Source of the DNA: Dethiothermospora halolimnae
GTDB lineage: Bacteria > Bacillota > Clostridia > Tissierellales > VENL01
Direction of reading: 5' to 3'
Assembly (NCBI RefSeq): GCF_037577855.1
Contig: NZ_JBAKFX010000024.1
Span: 1 to 54,983, forward strand
DNA: 54,983 nucleotides
Shown: piece by piece, positions 42,540 through 52,319 of the stretch
How positions within the stretch are numbered: the stretch's first letter is position 1
How the letters are laid out: every line of letters starts with the position of its first letter
Notes under the pieces: generated by a model
What the model was told of the DNA's origin: nothing
The model's input: the letters and a program-made list of their open reading frames with translations, nothing else
Database searches by the model: none
Translations under genes and position numbers: made by a program

Positions 42540-43214
42540 TTAAGCATTTTGTAAAACAAAACTTTTAAGTTTATTTATTCGATGAATAAAGTCCCTATTA
42601 GATAATAAAGAATATTTTAAATGTAGTAGCATTTTTTGATTTGGACTATTATTTGGACTATTATTTTGTGACTTATTTGTTCTACCTTGATGTTCTTTTA
42701 AAATTTTAATAAATTCATCATCTAAAGAGTTTCTAAATGAAGATTTTTTATTATTAACATTTCCCAATAGATTAACTTGATCTTCAATTACTTTTGAAAT
42801 ATTTAAAAGATATATATCTATGTCATTTTGAAATTCTTTTAGACTTAATAGATTACCAGATCTACCAAAAGTTTTACCTTTCTTATAAAATTGTTTTGCC
42901 ATTTCTTCCGCTTTTGAATAAATGTCAACACTAATTTTATGTTGAAGAGAACTAGAACTATTTTCAATACTATAATGTGAAGGAAACCTAAGATTGTTAG
43001 AATGTAATTTTAAAATATTATTACATAAAAAATCTATATCAAGAAAGCTATAATTCTCTTCATAAAAATTATTTATATCCATAGATAAATCTAGTGTGTC
43101 TGTAGTTTTGTGTTTTGAATTATTGTAGACCTTTGTTGCTTGAGGGTTACTAATTTTATGGGTGTAGTTATAAGGATTAACTTTATTGGTTTGTAAACTT
43201 TGGAAATGTATCAT
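42540..43214 (-). CDS. Hypothetical protein, polar and Asn/Ser-rich
   Basis: A 224-residue soluble-looking protein without signal peptide or membrane segment. It is rich in N, S and K, with a linker SQNNSPNNSPNQK (about 184-196). The N-terminal piece HKTTDTLDLSMDINNF looks a little like the N-termini of flagellar or surface-associated clostridial hypotheticals, but I do not recognise a family. ATG 43214 follows TTAGGAGGATTTT. It is 16 bases after the PPC-domain gene, so they form an operon. Confidence 0.7.
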   Translation of the reverse strand: MIHFQSLQTNKVNPYNYTHKISNPQATKVYNNSKHKTTDTLDLSMDINNFYEENYSFLDIDFLCNNILKLHSNNLRFPSHYSIENSSSSLQHKISVDIYSKAEEMAKQFYKKGKTFGRSGNLLSLKEFQNDIDIYLLNISKVIEDQVNLLGNVNNKKSSFRNSLDDEFIKILKEHQGRTNKSQNNSPNNSPNQKMLLHLKYSLLSNRDFIHRINKLKSFVLQNA

Positions 43215-43230
43215 AAAATCCTCCTAACAT

Positions 43231-43650
43231 CTAAATGGTTACACTTACTTCATAGCTACTTTGTGAAGTGCCACTAGCAGATTTAATTTTTACAAAATAT
43301 ACTCCACGTGATAGATCATTGAAAGTAACTGAATTCATAACTTTATTGCTAGATTCGTCATAACCTATACGGTTGCCATATTCATTATATACATAAATAT
43401 CGTAATCACATTCAAAGGGCATATTAGTTAATATAAATGTACATTTTCCTCCTTCATGATGATATTCATAATAATCATCACTACTGTCTTTTGAAGTTAT
43501 AGTTCCCTTCTTCCACCTGTTTGCCCCAATAGTATCTGCTGTCCTAAAGTCATTATTAGGCTCAGATTCCCATAAATTTTGATTACCGTACACATTAGAT
43601 GCAGTTAAGAATAATAAACAAACAATAAATAAACTAATAAATTTTTTCAC
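43231..43650 (-). CDS. Secreted PPC-domain protein
   Basis: A 139-residue exported protein with a signal peptide (1-22, cut after VYG) and one pre-peptidase C-terminal domain (PF04151): ESEPNNDFRTADTI (about 28-41), then YYEYHHEGGKCTFIL, YDIYVYNEYGNRIGYDES and GVYFVKIKSASGTSQSSYEV. Such domains are usually tails of secreted proteases or collagenases and bind calcium or polymers. Here it stands alone, so either a binding protein or the remainder of a larger enzyme. GGAGATGG precedes the ATG. Confidence 0.88.
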   Translation of the reverse strand: MKKFISLFIVCLLFLTASNVYGNQNLWESEPNNDFRTADTIGANRWKKGTITSKDSSDDYYEYHHEGGKCTFILTNMPFECDYDIYVYNEYGNRIGYDESSNKVMNSVTFNDLSRGVYFVKIKSASGTSQSSYEVSVTI

Positions 43651-43829
43651 TTCACCATCTCCTTTTTTCTATTTTTTATAGCAATAACTTACAACATGAT
43701 ATTACCAAAAGAATAAATATATGTCAAATATATCTAGACATACAAAATATTTTGTCAAAAGAAAGTTATTTCATAAAAATTAAGATACAGTTAATAAAGT
43801 ACCTGTAAAAAATTTAGTTTATGAATATT

Positions 43830-43862
43830 AAAGGAGATGACTATAAGATAGTCATCTCCTTT
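43830..43862. terminator. Terminator of the UvrD-like helicase gene
   Basis: AAAGGAGATGACTAT (43830-43844), AAG, ATAGTCATCTCCTTT (43848-43862), perfect 15-bp stem. It lies directly after the helicase stop on the minus strand. 43650-43830 is otherwise an empty AT-rich upstream region of the PPC gene. Confidence 0.85.
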
Positions 43863-43865
43863 AGA

Positions 43866-45959
43866 TTAAATAACTTTTAATAAATTATTTTCAATACAGA
43901 TATCCAACGATAATTCCTTTTTACCATTATTGTCAAATATAATAACCACAGTATTATCATATATTCCATTTATTTTTCCAAAACCAAACTTTTTATGATT
44001 AACAGAGTCACCCACTTTAAATCCACCTGATATTACATTATTATCTTCATTTACTATAGTTTCTATTTCAGATATAAATCTAGATTGGGAAACCCTATCA
44101 CGGTTTTTTTCCTTTACAGTTATTAAATCTAAATTTTCCTTAGCCCTAGTCATTGCAACATAAAAAAGTCTTCGTTCCTCTTCTAAATCACTTATATCAC
44201 CTATATTGTAATTTTCTATGGAACTCGAAGACGGGAAATCCCCGTCTATTAAATCAATTATAAAAACATTATTAAACTCTAAACCCTTGGCAGAATGGAT
44301 GGTGGATAAAGAAATAGCATTTTTATTAAAGTTATCTTTTGAATTTAACATTATGCTCTTTAGATTATCAAGTCTATTTAAAAACTCAATAAATGATGTT
44401 GTTTCAAGGGCAATGGTTTTCAATGTTGATAATATATTTTTTATATTGTCATAGGAATAATTAAACTTTTCACATTTATCTAATAGATGTTTTTTATATT
44501 CTAGGTTGTCTTCAATAAATAAGATACCATGGTAGGGTCTTTTTTTAGATAATTTATGAAAATCCCTCTTTAGATTTGATATATTGTTTCTTTGAAAGGG
44601 TTTAAAACCAGGATAATCCATTAATCTATCAAAAACAGATGTATTTCTATCTCTATTTTGAATGTAGTTTAGTGAAGCCTTAGAAAGGTAGCCCTTCATT
44701 TTAAAATATATATGTTCAAATGAAGTAGTATCGCTATTATCTAAAGTTAACCTTATAAAAGATTTTATGTCATGAACAATCCAATGATTAAAAAAGCTAA
44801 GTTTGGAATCCCTGTTATAAAAAGGGATATTGTTTCTATTAAGAACTTCTGCCAATGTTATTGCCGAGATATTATTTCTAAATAATATGGCGGTATCAGA
44901 AAAGTTAGTATCTTTAGCTAGTTTATTTATTATATATTCATATTGTTTAAATTCATCTTTAAGTTTAATTATATTTATAGGTCCTTTGCTGTCGTTATTA
45001 GTAAATATGTTTTTATTGTATCTTGTTGTATTACTTTTAATAAAGTCATTACATACAGATACAATATTTTTGGTTGAACGGAAGTTTTCTTCCATAAAAA
45101 AAGTTTTAGCATCTTTATATGTGTGTTTAAAATTAAGAAGATCTTTAGGACTTGCTCCCCTAAAGCCATATATAGATTGATCATCATCGGCCACTACAAA
45201 TAAGTTGTTTTTAGGATTAACTAGGGTTTGTACTATCTTATTTTGTATTTTAGAAGTATCTTGTCCTTCATCCAGCTGTATATATTTATATCTGTTTTGA
45301 TATTTCTTTAATAGACCAGGGGTGTTTCTTAAGATATCCAATGTCATAGTAAGCATATCATCAAAATCAATAAGGTTATTTTCCCTTTTATAATTTTCAT
45401 ATAGCTTAAATATTTTATCAAAGTTTTTAATATTAAAGTTATCATAGTCTTTAAAATTAGAAATATCTATCATCATATTCTTTACAAAACCTATGGAATT
45501 TAACAATTCCTCTAGTTTATCATCATTGATATAGTTATTATTAAATTTGCGGTATATTCCCTTTAAAATATGGGTCTTATTAAATTTACCCTTTATACCT
45601 TCTATTAATTTGTAAGTTATGTTATTAAGATATGCATATTCCTTTATAAGCATAAAAGCGAAGCTATGGATAGTGGAAAATTTTACACGTTTATTTATGG
45701 TATTACCAAAAATATCGCTAAATCTATTGTTCATATCCCTAGCTGAAGCTTTACTAAAGGTAATAGATAAAATGTTTTTAGGGTTTATGTTATGGTTCAT
45801 TATTAAATTAGCAGTTCTACATATTAAAACAGTGGTTTTACCAGCACCAGGGACTGCCAATATAACAGCAGGTCCATCTTTATGGGATACTGCTGATTTT
45901 TGTTGGGGATTTAAATCTATATTAAAATTATCATTAAGAAGATTAAAAAAATTATTCAA
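43866..45959 (-). CDS. UvrD/PcrA-like superfamily 1 DNA helicase
   Basis: A 697-residue 3'-5' helicase. Motif I AVPGAGKTT (35-43), Ia ITFSKASARDM, II QLDEGQDTS, III VADDDQSIYGFRGA, IV NFRSTKNIVSV, V HSAKGLEFNNVFI and VI EEERRLFYVAMTRAKENL are all intact. The C-terminal 50 residues (GDSVNHKKFGFGKINGIYDN) are the Tudor-like domain of PcrA, which binds RNA polymerase. It is shorter than PcrA (about 730), so it may be a paralogue. Start TTG 45959 after AGGAGGACATAATT. Confidence 0.92.
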   Translation of the reverse strand: MNNFFNLLNDNFNIDLNPQQKSAVSHKDGPAVILAVPGAGKTTVLICRTANLIMNHNINPKNILSITFSKASARDMNNRFSDIFGNTINKRVKFSTIHSFAFMLIKEYAYLNNITYKLIEGIKGKFNKTHILKGIYRKFNNNYINDDKLEELLNSIGFVKNMMIDISNFKDYDNFNIKNFDKIFKLYENYKRENNLIDFDDMLTMTLDILRNTPGLLKKYQNRYKYIQLDEGQDTSKIQNKIVQTLVNPKNNLFVVADDDQSIYGFRGASPKDLLNFKHTYKDAKTFFMEENFRSTKNIVSVCNDFIKSNTTRYNKNIFTNNDSKGPINIIKLKDEFKQYEYIINKLAKDTNFSDTAILFRNNISAITLAEVLNRNNIPFYNRDSKLSFFNHWIVHDIKSFIRLTLDNSDTTSFEHIYFKMKGYLSKASLNYIQNRDRNTSVFDRLMDYPGFKPFQRNNISNLKRDFHKLSKKRPYHGILFIEDNLEYKKHLLDKCEKFNYSYDNIKNILSTLKTIALETTSFIEFLNRLDNLKSIMLNSKDNFNKNAISLSTIHSAKGLEFNNVFIIDLIDGDFPSSSSIENYNIGDISDLEEERRLFYVAMTRAKENLDLITVKEKNRDRVSQSRFISEIETIVNEDNNVISGGFKVGDSVNHKKFGFGKINGIYDNTVVIIFDNNGKKELSLDICIENNLLKVI

Positions 45960-46217
45960 AATTATGTCCTCCTTAAATATCTTTCATTATGTTATTGTAA
46001 CATACAGTTTAATATCAATAAATAATAATCTATATAGGGTATCAATAGATTCAGCTTGGTCTATTTATATTTATAGACAAAAAACTAAAAAATAACACCT
46101 GAAAAATAGATATATTCTAAACTTTGGGAGATATTATTTTGTATAGAGTAATAAAATGTGATATAATTTAATATAATTAATACTAGGTACTAATAACTGA
46201 TGCTAGGAGGTGGTTAG

Positions 46218-46775
46218 TTGACTAAGGAACTATTTAAAGCTCAAGATATATATAATAAAAATATCCTATTTACCGGGAAAAACAATAAAAAGATAGAGGC
46301 TTATATAAAAAAGTATATAAAGGGATTATCTAAAGATGGAAATTATATTTTTCTATTGGATTCCTTTTGGTCCAAAGAACGGTATCATAGATTTAAAGGT
46401 TCTAGATACTTAAAGGAAATAGAGCGGAGATATCATATTAAGTTATCGGTGGATGATTTTATGCAAAAAGAAAACATATTTGATTATATGGATAATAAGG
46501 AAATTAACATACTAAAAGTTAAGTCAATAATAGGATATATGAGTGCAGCGGAATTATTTCCTGTTATAATATCTAAAATAAATAATGATATAAAGGGGAA
46601 TAATGCATATATATTAATAAATGATTTTGTACTTGAAGAGTTAGATGATGATGCCTTTTTAGATCTTTATACATCTATAAATAATCAAAATATAAACTTC
46701 TTTGTTTATAATAAAAATAAGTCACTGCCTAAGAATTTAACAATGATAATTGATGATATTATAAAAGCGGAGTAA
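46218..46775 (+). CDS. Hypothetical protein, degenerate P-loop-like
   Basis: A 185-residue soluble protein. NILFTGKNNKK (about 14-24) sits where a Walker A would be but lacks the full GxxxxGK[ST], and AYILINDFVLEELDD (about 132-146) looks like a Walker B strand. The order strand, helix, strand suggests a reduced ATPase fold. I recognise no family. TTG 46218 follows CTAGGAGGTGG. Single gene, divergent from the helicase. Confidence 0.7.
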   Translation: MTKELFKAQDIYNKNILFTGKNNKKIEAYIKKYIKGLSKDGNYIFLLDSFWSKERYHRFKGSRYLKEIERRYHIKLSVDDFMQKENIFDYMDNKEINILKVKSIIGYMSAAELFPVIISKINNDIKGNNAYILINDFVLEELDDDAFLDLYTSINNQNINFFVYNKNKSLPKNLTMIIDDIIKAE

Positions 46776-46845
46776 ATGATTAACAAGACTTCTATCTATT
46801 CTATTGCATAATTAAAAACTTATTCTTTTTTTTATATCTTCTATA

Positions 46846-46876
46846 GAACAAAGAAGCATTAAAGCTGTCTTTGTTC
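46846..46876. repeat. Module B hairpin copy
   Basis: GAACAAAGAAGC (46846-46857) and GCTGTCTTTGTTC (46864-46876). It follows the hypothetical gene after about 70 AT-rich bases and may end it. It lacks the long pyrimidine-rich leader of other copies. Confidence 0.55.
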
Positions 46877-46986
46877 CTTTATATTTTTTATATTTATTGA
46901 TTCCGCCTAATCTCTTAACTATTTTTTTATATTTTCTATAACTTTGATAAACACTAATACATATTAATGGGAAGGGGTGGGTTAAT

Positions 46987-47265
46987 ATATATATAACTAT
47001 AAAATTTAAAAAATCTAATAAAGAGGTAAAGGTGTTTCCGGGACAGACACTACTTTCTATTGCCAGGGAACATGGAGTAAGGATACCTTCACCATGTGGA
47101 GGGAATGCATTATGTGGAGGTTGTAGAGTGAAGATATTGGAGGGAAATGATACCTTTGATGTAAGTGCAGAAGAATATAATAAGTTGTCAGATGAACAGA
47201 TTGAAGCAAATTATAGGTTAGCATGTAGTTTTATACCATATAATGATATAACGGTAAATATATAA
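46987..47265 (+). CDS. Small 2Fe-2S ferredoxin (probable ATA start)
   Basis: A 92-residue plant-type ferredoxin with cluster ligands C37, C43, C46 (CX5CX2C) and C80 in YRLACSF; SPCGGNALCGGCRVKI is diagnostic. The first standard start, GTG at 47032, would cut away the first beta strand (YITIKFKKSNKEVK) that every such fold needs. The frame is open upstream and ATA 46987 lies nine bases after GAAGGGG, so I place a non-standard start there. If this is rejected, the GTG form runs 47032-47265. The sequence resembles the N-terminal domain of corrinoid-activation (RACo-like) proteins, but stands alone. It ends at a terminator. Confidence 0.85.
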   Translation: MYITIKFKKSNKEVKVFPGQTLLSIAREHGVRIPSPCGGNALCGGCRVKILEGNDTFDVSAEEYNKLSDEQIEANYRLACSFIPYNDITVNI

Positions 47266-47297
47266 AAGCTGGAACATTTTGTGTTCCAGCTTTTATA
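47264..47297 (+). terminator. Terminator of the ferredoxin gene
   Basis: AAAAGCTGGAACA (47264-47276), TTTTG, TGTTCCAGCTTTT (47282-47294), then ATAT. It overlaps the stop codon and separates the ferredoxin from the transporter genes. Confidence 0.85.
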
Positions 47298-47363
47298 TAT
47301 TTATAAAAAAATTGAACCTATTATAGTACTTAATACTCTAATAGATAAAGGGAGGGAAAATAG

Positions 47364-49784
47364 ATGAAAACAAGAAAAATAAATTATCCATTATTAATAG
47401 GTAGTATTATTCTAGTATTATTTAGTATCCTTATAATATTTAGAGAAGACATTATAAAGTATGATCCCTACGGGATGAGTTTAAAAACTTTAAAAATCGA
47501 AAATGGTGAGTTTATTAGTAAGGACCCCGATATGCCGCCAAATTTTAATCATTTATTTGGTACTGATTTAGTAGGAAGAGACATATTTAGTCAGATAATA
47601 TATGGCGCTAAATATACTCTAGGTATTGGTATAATTGTGGCAATATTTAGACTTATTATTGCTCTACCATTGGCTTTAATATCTGGATTTGGTAATAAAA
47701 AGGTTAGTAAAATAATTGATTTTTTTGATAGCTTTTTTAGTACTATACCCACATTAATATTTTGTATTATAATACTAAGTTTTAATAAAATTAGAGATAC
47801 TGAGTTCAGTCAGTCAGTAACTATGTTTATTATTGTATTAACAGTAGTAGGTTGGGCAAGGCTTAGTAAGCTACTTAGGGAAAGAACAAAAGAAATTTTA
47901 AACGAGGGTTTTATAACTGGAGAAGTAGCTACAGGGAAAAGTAGGATGTTGATAGCTACACAAAATGTAGTACCCCATTTAACTGCTAATATTATAATAA
48001 ATACTTTCTTCGAAGTAGGTAGGGCTTTAATGCTTTTAGCCAGTCTAGGGATATTTAACATATATGTGGGAGGTACAATTTATCCTTATAGATTATTGGG
48101 AATAGAAAATCATCCCCTTAAGGCAACCTTTGAGCCAGAGTGGGGTGGAATGTTAGGAGATAGTATACATGCTTTAATGTCAAAGAAAAGTTGGATTGCT
48201 TTTTTTCCAGCCTTAGCATTTTTTATTAGTATATTAGGGTTTAACCTTTTCGCTGAAGGATTAAAAATAGAAGTAAATAAAAGAGATTCAAGGTTTATTT
48301 CCCATTTAAGAAAAATACCATTTCATTTATCACCTAAAACATTTGTATATGAAATTAAAAATATAAATAAATGTAAAAAGCATGTGGCTATAAAATTCAT
48401 TTTAATAATAGTAATAGTTATACCAATAATAATACCTCCACCAGAGAGTTTACTTAAAGTAAATGTTAATACCGCTTTTGGCCATATAATGGAATTTGAT
48501 AAAGATAAATATCAAGGAAGAATGGTTGGGACTAAAGGCAGGGATATGGCATGTAAATATATAGTAGATAATCTGCGGGAATATGGATTGGAGTCATATT
48601 TTAAAGAAGGCTATATAAAAACAGTAGATTCAATTGATACAATTGGAGATATCGGTGAAAATCAACTATTAGTATTAGATGATAATGGAGAGAAGATTAA
48701 AGATTTTAAGTTTAGAAGGGATTATAGTTATACATTTTTTAATACCTATAAGGCTAGTTATTATACTAAAGAAAATTATGGAAACATATTGACTTTAAGA
48801 AATTTAAAGAGGAAAAATTTTGATAGATATAAAAGATACTTTCTATTATTAGATGATAATAAATTTACTGATACATATGAATTATATGATTATATCTATA
48901 ATCTAGAGGACAAAGTTAACATTAGAGGGATAATAATGCCTAGAAGTCCAATGTTTAATTATTCCTTTAACAAGAAGTTTAATCTATTAGAAGCCTATAA
49001 AGAAGAGCCTAAATTTAATGCTCCCATAGTTTTGGAAACAGATAGAGAAATTATAGAAGAGTTAAAAAAACTAGAAGGTAAAAGAATGATTTGTAAAAAT
49101 GATATAGAAAAAATAAGTGGTTTTAAATATAAAAATATAGCAGCCGTAATAAAGGGAAAAGATAGTAGCAAAGAAAAGCTAATAGTATCTACCAATTATG
49201 ACTATCTAGGATACGATGGAGATATTAAATATAAAGGATTGCTGTACAATGGAACATCTATATCGGCTACATTAGAAATGGCAAAAGAATTATCACGATT
49301 AGAAGAGAAACCAGAACAAGACATAATTTTCTTATTCTTTGATGGATCAACATTTAAAGGAAATACTGGTGCTAGTATGTATTTAAAGGAAGAGGGGCTA
49401 GATATATTTAAAAATTCATTTGTTATTAGTATGAATAGTCTTGGCTTAGGGAAGAGTGATTCACTATTTTTTGATACCTCGTTTGCAGGAACGGTGGAAA
49501 AACGATATTTTGAGTATTCCAAATATATAGAAAAGAGAGGAGAAGAACTGGATTTAATAGTAAAAAGGCAGCGCCTACTATATGGAGATGAAGATCTGTC
49601 AAGTATACATACTTTTGGGGGAAAGGGTATATTCTTTAGTTCTATGGGTTTTAATTCAGATATAGAAAAGTTTAAAGATGAGATGTATGCTACAGAACAA
49701 AGTGATTTAAACTTAATCGATAAAAAATTGCTAAAAGAACAAATACAACTTATACTAGATACTATTATATATATAACATATTAA
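47364..49784 (+). CDS. DppC/OppC-type permease fused to M28-like pseudo-peptidase, paralogue 1
   Basis: 806 residues. The permease part (1-335): membrane segment 10-28, then HLFGTDLVGRDIFSQIIYGAKYT, the hallmark of OppC/DppC; the membrane core to about 295 contains the EAA-type loop GEVATGKSRMLIATQNVVPHL, and LGFNLFAEGLKIEVNKR ends it. An extra membrane segment (about 343-362) carries the rest outside. The outer domain (370-806) has the M28 start GRMVGTKGRDMACKYIVDNL but TNYDYLG (Asn611) where zinc enzymes have HxD, YNGTSIS where the bridging Asp sits, and FFDGST where Glu-Glu is expected. It follows the ferredoxin terminator, with AAGGGAGGG at its ATG. Confidence 0.85.
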   Translation: MKTRKINYPLLIGSIILVLFSILIIFREDIIKYDPYGMSLKTLKIENGEFISKDPDMPPNFNHLFGTDLVGRDIFSQIIYGAKYTLGIGIIVAIFRLIIALPLALISGFGNKKVSKIIDFFDSFFSTIPTLIFCIIILSFNKIRDTEFSQSVTMFIIVLTVVGWARLSKLLRERTKEILNEGFITGEVATGKSRMLIATQNVVPHLTANIIINTFFEVGRALMLLASLGIFNIYVGGTIYPYRLLGIENHPLKATFEPEWGGMLGDSIHALMSKKSWIAFFPALAFFISILGFNLFAEGLKIEVNKRDSRFISHLRKIPFHLSPKTFVYEIKNINKCKKHVAIKFILIIVIVIPIIIPPPESLLKVNVNTAFGHIMEFDKDKYQGRMVGTKGRDMACKYIVDNLREYGLESYFKEGYIKTVDSIDTIGDIGENQLLVLDDNGEKIKDFKFRRDYSYTFFNTYKASYYTKENYGNILTLRNLKRKNFDRYKRYFLLLDDNKFTDTYELYDYIYNLEDKVNIRGIIMPRSPMFNYSFNKKFNLLEAYKEEPKFNAPIVLETDREIIEELKKLEGKRMICKNDIEKISGFKYKNIAAVIKGKDSSKEKLIVSTNYDYLGYDGDIKYKGLLYNGTSISATLEMAKELSRLEEKPEQDIIFLFFDGSTFKGNTGASMYLKEEGLDIFKNSFVISMNSLGLGKSDSLFFDTSFAGTVEKRYFEYSKYIEKRGEELDLIVKRQRLLYGDEDLSSIHTFGGKGIFFSSMGFNSDIEKFKDEMYATEQSDLNLIDKKLLKEQIQLILDTIIYITY

Positions 49785-49874
49785 ATAAATACAATATTCA
49801 GAAAAATGCCGCAATAGCATGGTATAATAAAATAAAATACAAAAACATACAATAGATGGAAATGGGGGAGATGT

Positions 49875-52319
49875 ATGAATGTAAAAAAGATAAATTATCC
49901 ATTGATAATTGGAGTTATTATTGTACTATTGCTAGGGGTAATAGTGGTGTTTGGAGATCGTATTATTACATATGATCCCTATGGAATGCAATTACAAACA
50001 TTTACTATGGAAGGAGGAGAACTTAATGTTGCAGATATTGACGTACCACCTAATAGGGACCACTTATTTGGTACAGATATAGTAGGGAGGGATATCTTTA
50101 GTCAGATAATATATGGAGCTAGATATACTTTAAGTCTTGGGGTTCTAATAGCATTATTTAGACTTATTATAGCATTACCATTATCTTTAATAGCTGGATT
50201 TGGAAATAGGGTAGTTAGTAAAATAATTGACTTTTTTGATAGTTTTTTTAGTACAATTCCAACACTAATATTCTGTATTATCATATTAAATTTTAATCAT
50301 ATAAAGTCTCTTCGATTTGATCAGTCTGTTGTGGCTTTTACAATAGTACTGACCTTTGTAGGCTGGTCAAGACTTGGCAAATTACTTAGGGAAAGGGTTA
50401 AAAATATTTTAGATTTAGAATTTATAAGTGGTGAGGTAGCTATAGGGAAAAGTAATTTTTTGATAGCTATTCAAAATGTATTACCCCATTTAACTGTAAC
50501 AATTATAATTGAAATATTTTTTGAGATAGGAAGGGCCCTTGTACTTCTGGCCAGTCTTGCTGTATTTAAAGTATATGTAGGACATACGATTTACCCATAT
50601 AGACTATTAGGTTATAGATCGGATACTTTTAAAGCAACCTTTGACCCAGAATGGGGAGGACTCTTAGGGGATAGTGCCTATGCACTAACAGCTAAGAAAA
50701 GCTGGATTGCTATTTTCCCAGCCCTTGCTTTTTTTGTTAGTATATTAGGTTTTAATTTTTTGGCTGAAGGATTAAAAATAGAAGTGAATAAGAGAAATTC
50801 AAGGGTGATTTCACGATTAAGAAAAATTCCTTTTCACCTATCCCCCAAAACCTTTATTTATCAAATTAAAAACATAAAAAAATATAGAAAACAGGTAATG
50901 TTTAAAACTAGTATAGTGTTGGTAATCTTAATACCTTTATTTATTCCTACACCAGAGAGTTTATATAAAATAAATGCTAAGTTAGTTTTTAGCCAAGTGG
51001 AAGAGTTTAGTAAAGATAAATATGAAGGAAGAATGTTGGGAACTAAGGGAAGAGATAAAGCCTGTGAATATATAGTAGATAGTCTAAAGGGATATGGATT
51101 AAAACCCTATTTTGAAGAAGGTTATATAACTACAATAGAAAGTGGGGACTCAATAGGGGATATAGAAGATAATAAGTTGTCTATATTAAAAGATAATGGC
51201 GATATAATAGATAAGCTACAGTTTAAAAAAGATTATAATTATGCTTTCTTTGATGCATATACTAAAAACTATTATAGAAAATTATATTCTGGCAAAATAT
51301 TAACAGTAGATAAATTGGACAAAGGAGAGTTTGATAAAACATTAGAATACTTTCTTTTACTAGAAGAGAATAGTTTTAACACTATATACCATTTATATAA
51401 TTATATTAATACATTAAATGAAACAGTTAAACTAAATGGAATAATAATGCCTCAAAATCCTATGTTTAAATATCCCTTTAAAAAGAAGGTAACCTTAATG
51501 TCAGTTTTTACTGACAGCATTAAAGTAAATCAAAATGGTCTATTTAACTATAAAGGTGATGTAGAGAATAAACCTATAATCTTAGAGGCAACTAACAATA
51601 CCTTAGAAAGGTTAAAAAAGTTTGAAGGGCAAAAAATGGTATTTAGAAACAATATAAAAATTATAGATAATGTTAAGTATAAACATATAGCTGCAATGAT
51701 AAAAGGTAAAGACAGTAGTAAAGAAAAATTAATAGTAACTACAAATTATGACTATTTAGGGTACGATGGAGATATTAAATACAAGGGATTATTATATAAT
51801 GGAACTTCAATATCAGCTGTATTAGAGATGGCTGATAAATTCTCAAGTGCTAAAGAGAAACCAGAGCGGGACATAATTTTTTTGTTTTTCGATGGATCTA
51901 AACATTATAGCAATGTAGGTTCTATGGCTTATTTCTTAAAAGAAGGTTCAGGTCCTTTAAGGGATTCATTCATTGTCAGTATGAACAGTTTAGGGTTGAA
52001 AGATAGTGATTATTTATTTTTAGACACTTCTCTGGGAAGAACTATTAAGAAAAAATATTTTGGATATACCCAATACATAGAAAAAAGAGCTGAAGAACTA
52101 GGATTAGATTTAAAACGGGAAAAATTATTATATGGTAGTGAGGATATTTTTAATATGCATTCCTTTGGAGGAAAGGGGTTTTTCTTTAGTTCTGTAGCAT
52201 TAAGTTCATATAACAAATTACACTCCACTCCGCAAAATGATATGAAAATAATAGATAAAGGACTATTAAAAGATCAAATACAACTTATATTAGATTCTAT
52301 AGTATATATAGCTTATTAA
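49875..52319 (+). CDS. DppC/OppC-type permease fused to M28-like pseudo-peptidase, paralogue 2
   Basis: 814 residues, the same architecture as the gene before it and clearly a duplicate: HLFGTDIVGRDIFSQIIYGARYT, GEVAIGKSNFLIAIQNVLPHL, extra membrane segment near 345-362, and an outer domain with GRMLGTKGRDKACEYIVDSL. The metal motif is again changed: TNYDYLG (Asn624), YNGTSIS, FFDGSK. The late His in MHSFGGKGFFF is kept. The 90-base gap before it has its own extended -10 (TGGTATAAT), so it can be transcribed alone. ATG follows TGGGGGAGATGT. Segments between 510 and 590 differ most from the paralogues. Confidence 0.85.
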   Translation: MNVKKINYPLIIGVIIVLLLGVIVVFGDRIITYDPYGMQLQTFTMEGGELNVADIDVPPNRDHLFGTDIVGRDIFSQIIYGARYTLSLGVLIALFRLIIALPLSLIAGFGNRVVSKIIDFFDSFFSTIPTLIFCIIILNFNHIKSLRFDQSVVAFTIVLTFVGWSRLGKLLRERVKNILDLEFISGEVAIGKSNFLIAIQNVLPHLTVTIIIEIFFEIGRALVLLASLAVFKVYVGHTIYPYRLLGYRSDTFKATFDPEWGGLLGDSAYALTAKKSWIAIFPALAFFVSILGFNFLAEGLKIEVNKRNSRVISRLRKIPFHLSPKTFIYQIKNIKKYRKQVMFKTSIVLVILIPLFIPTPESLYKINAKLVFSQVEEFSKDKYEGRMLGTKGRDKACEYIVDSLKGYGLKPYFEEGYITTIESGDSIGDIEDNKLSILKDNGDIIDKLQFKKDYNYAFFDAYTKNYYRKLYSGKILTVDKLDKGEFDKTLEYFLLLEENSFNTIYHLYNYINTLNETVKLNGIIMPQNPMFKYPFKKKVTLMSVFTDSIKVNQNGLFNYKGDVENKPIILEATNNTLERLKKFEGQKMVFRNNIKIIDNVKYKHIAAMIKGKDSSKEKLIVTTNYDYLGYDGDIKYKGLLYNGTSISAVLEMADKFSSAKEKPERDIIFLFFDGSKHYSNVGSMAYFLKEGSGPLRDSFIVSMNSLGLKDSDYLFLDTSLGRTIKKKYFGYTQYIEKRAEELGLDLKREKLLYGSEDIFNMHSFGGKGFFFSSVALSSYNKLHSTPQNDMKIIDKGLLKDQIQLILDSIVYIAY

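Noticed and set aside
45619..46095. 158-residue plus-strand ORF over the helicase N-terminus
   Set aside because: It is antisense to conserved helicase motifs; hydrophobicity comes from the complementary codons.
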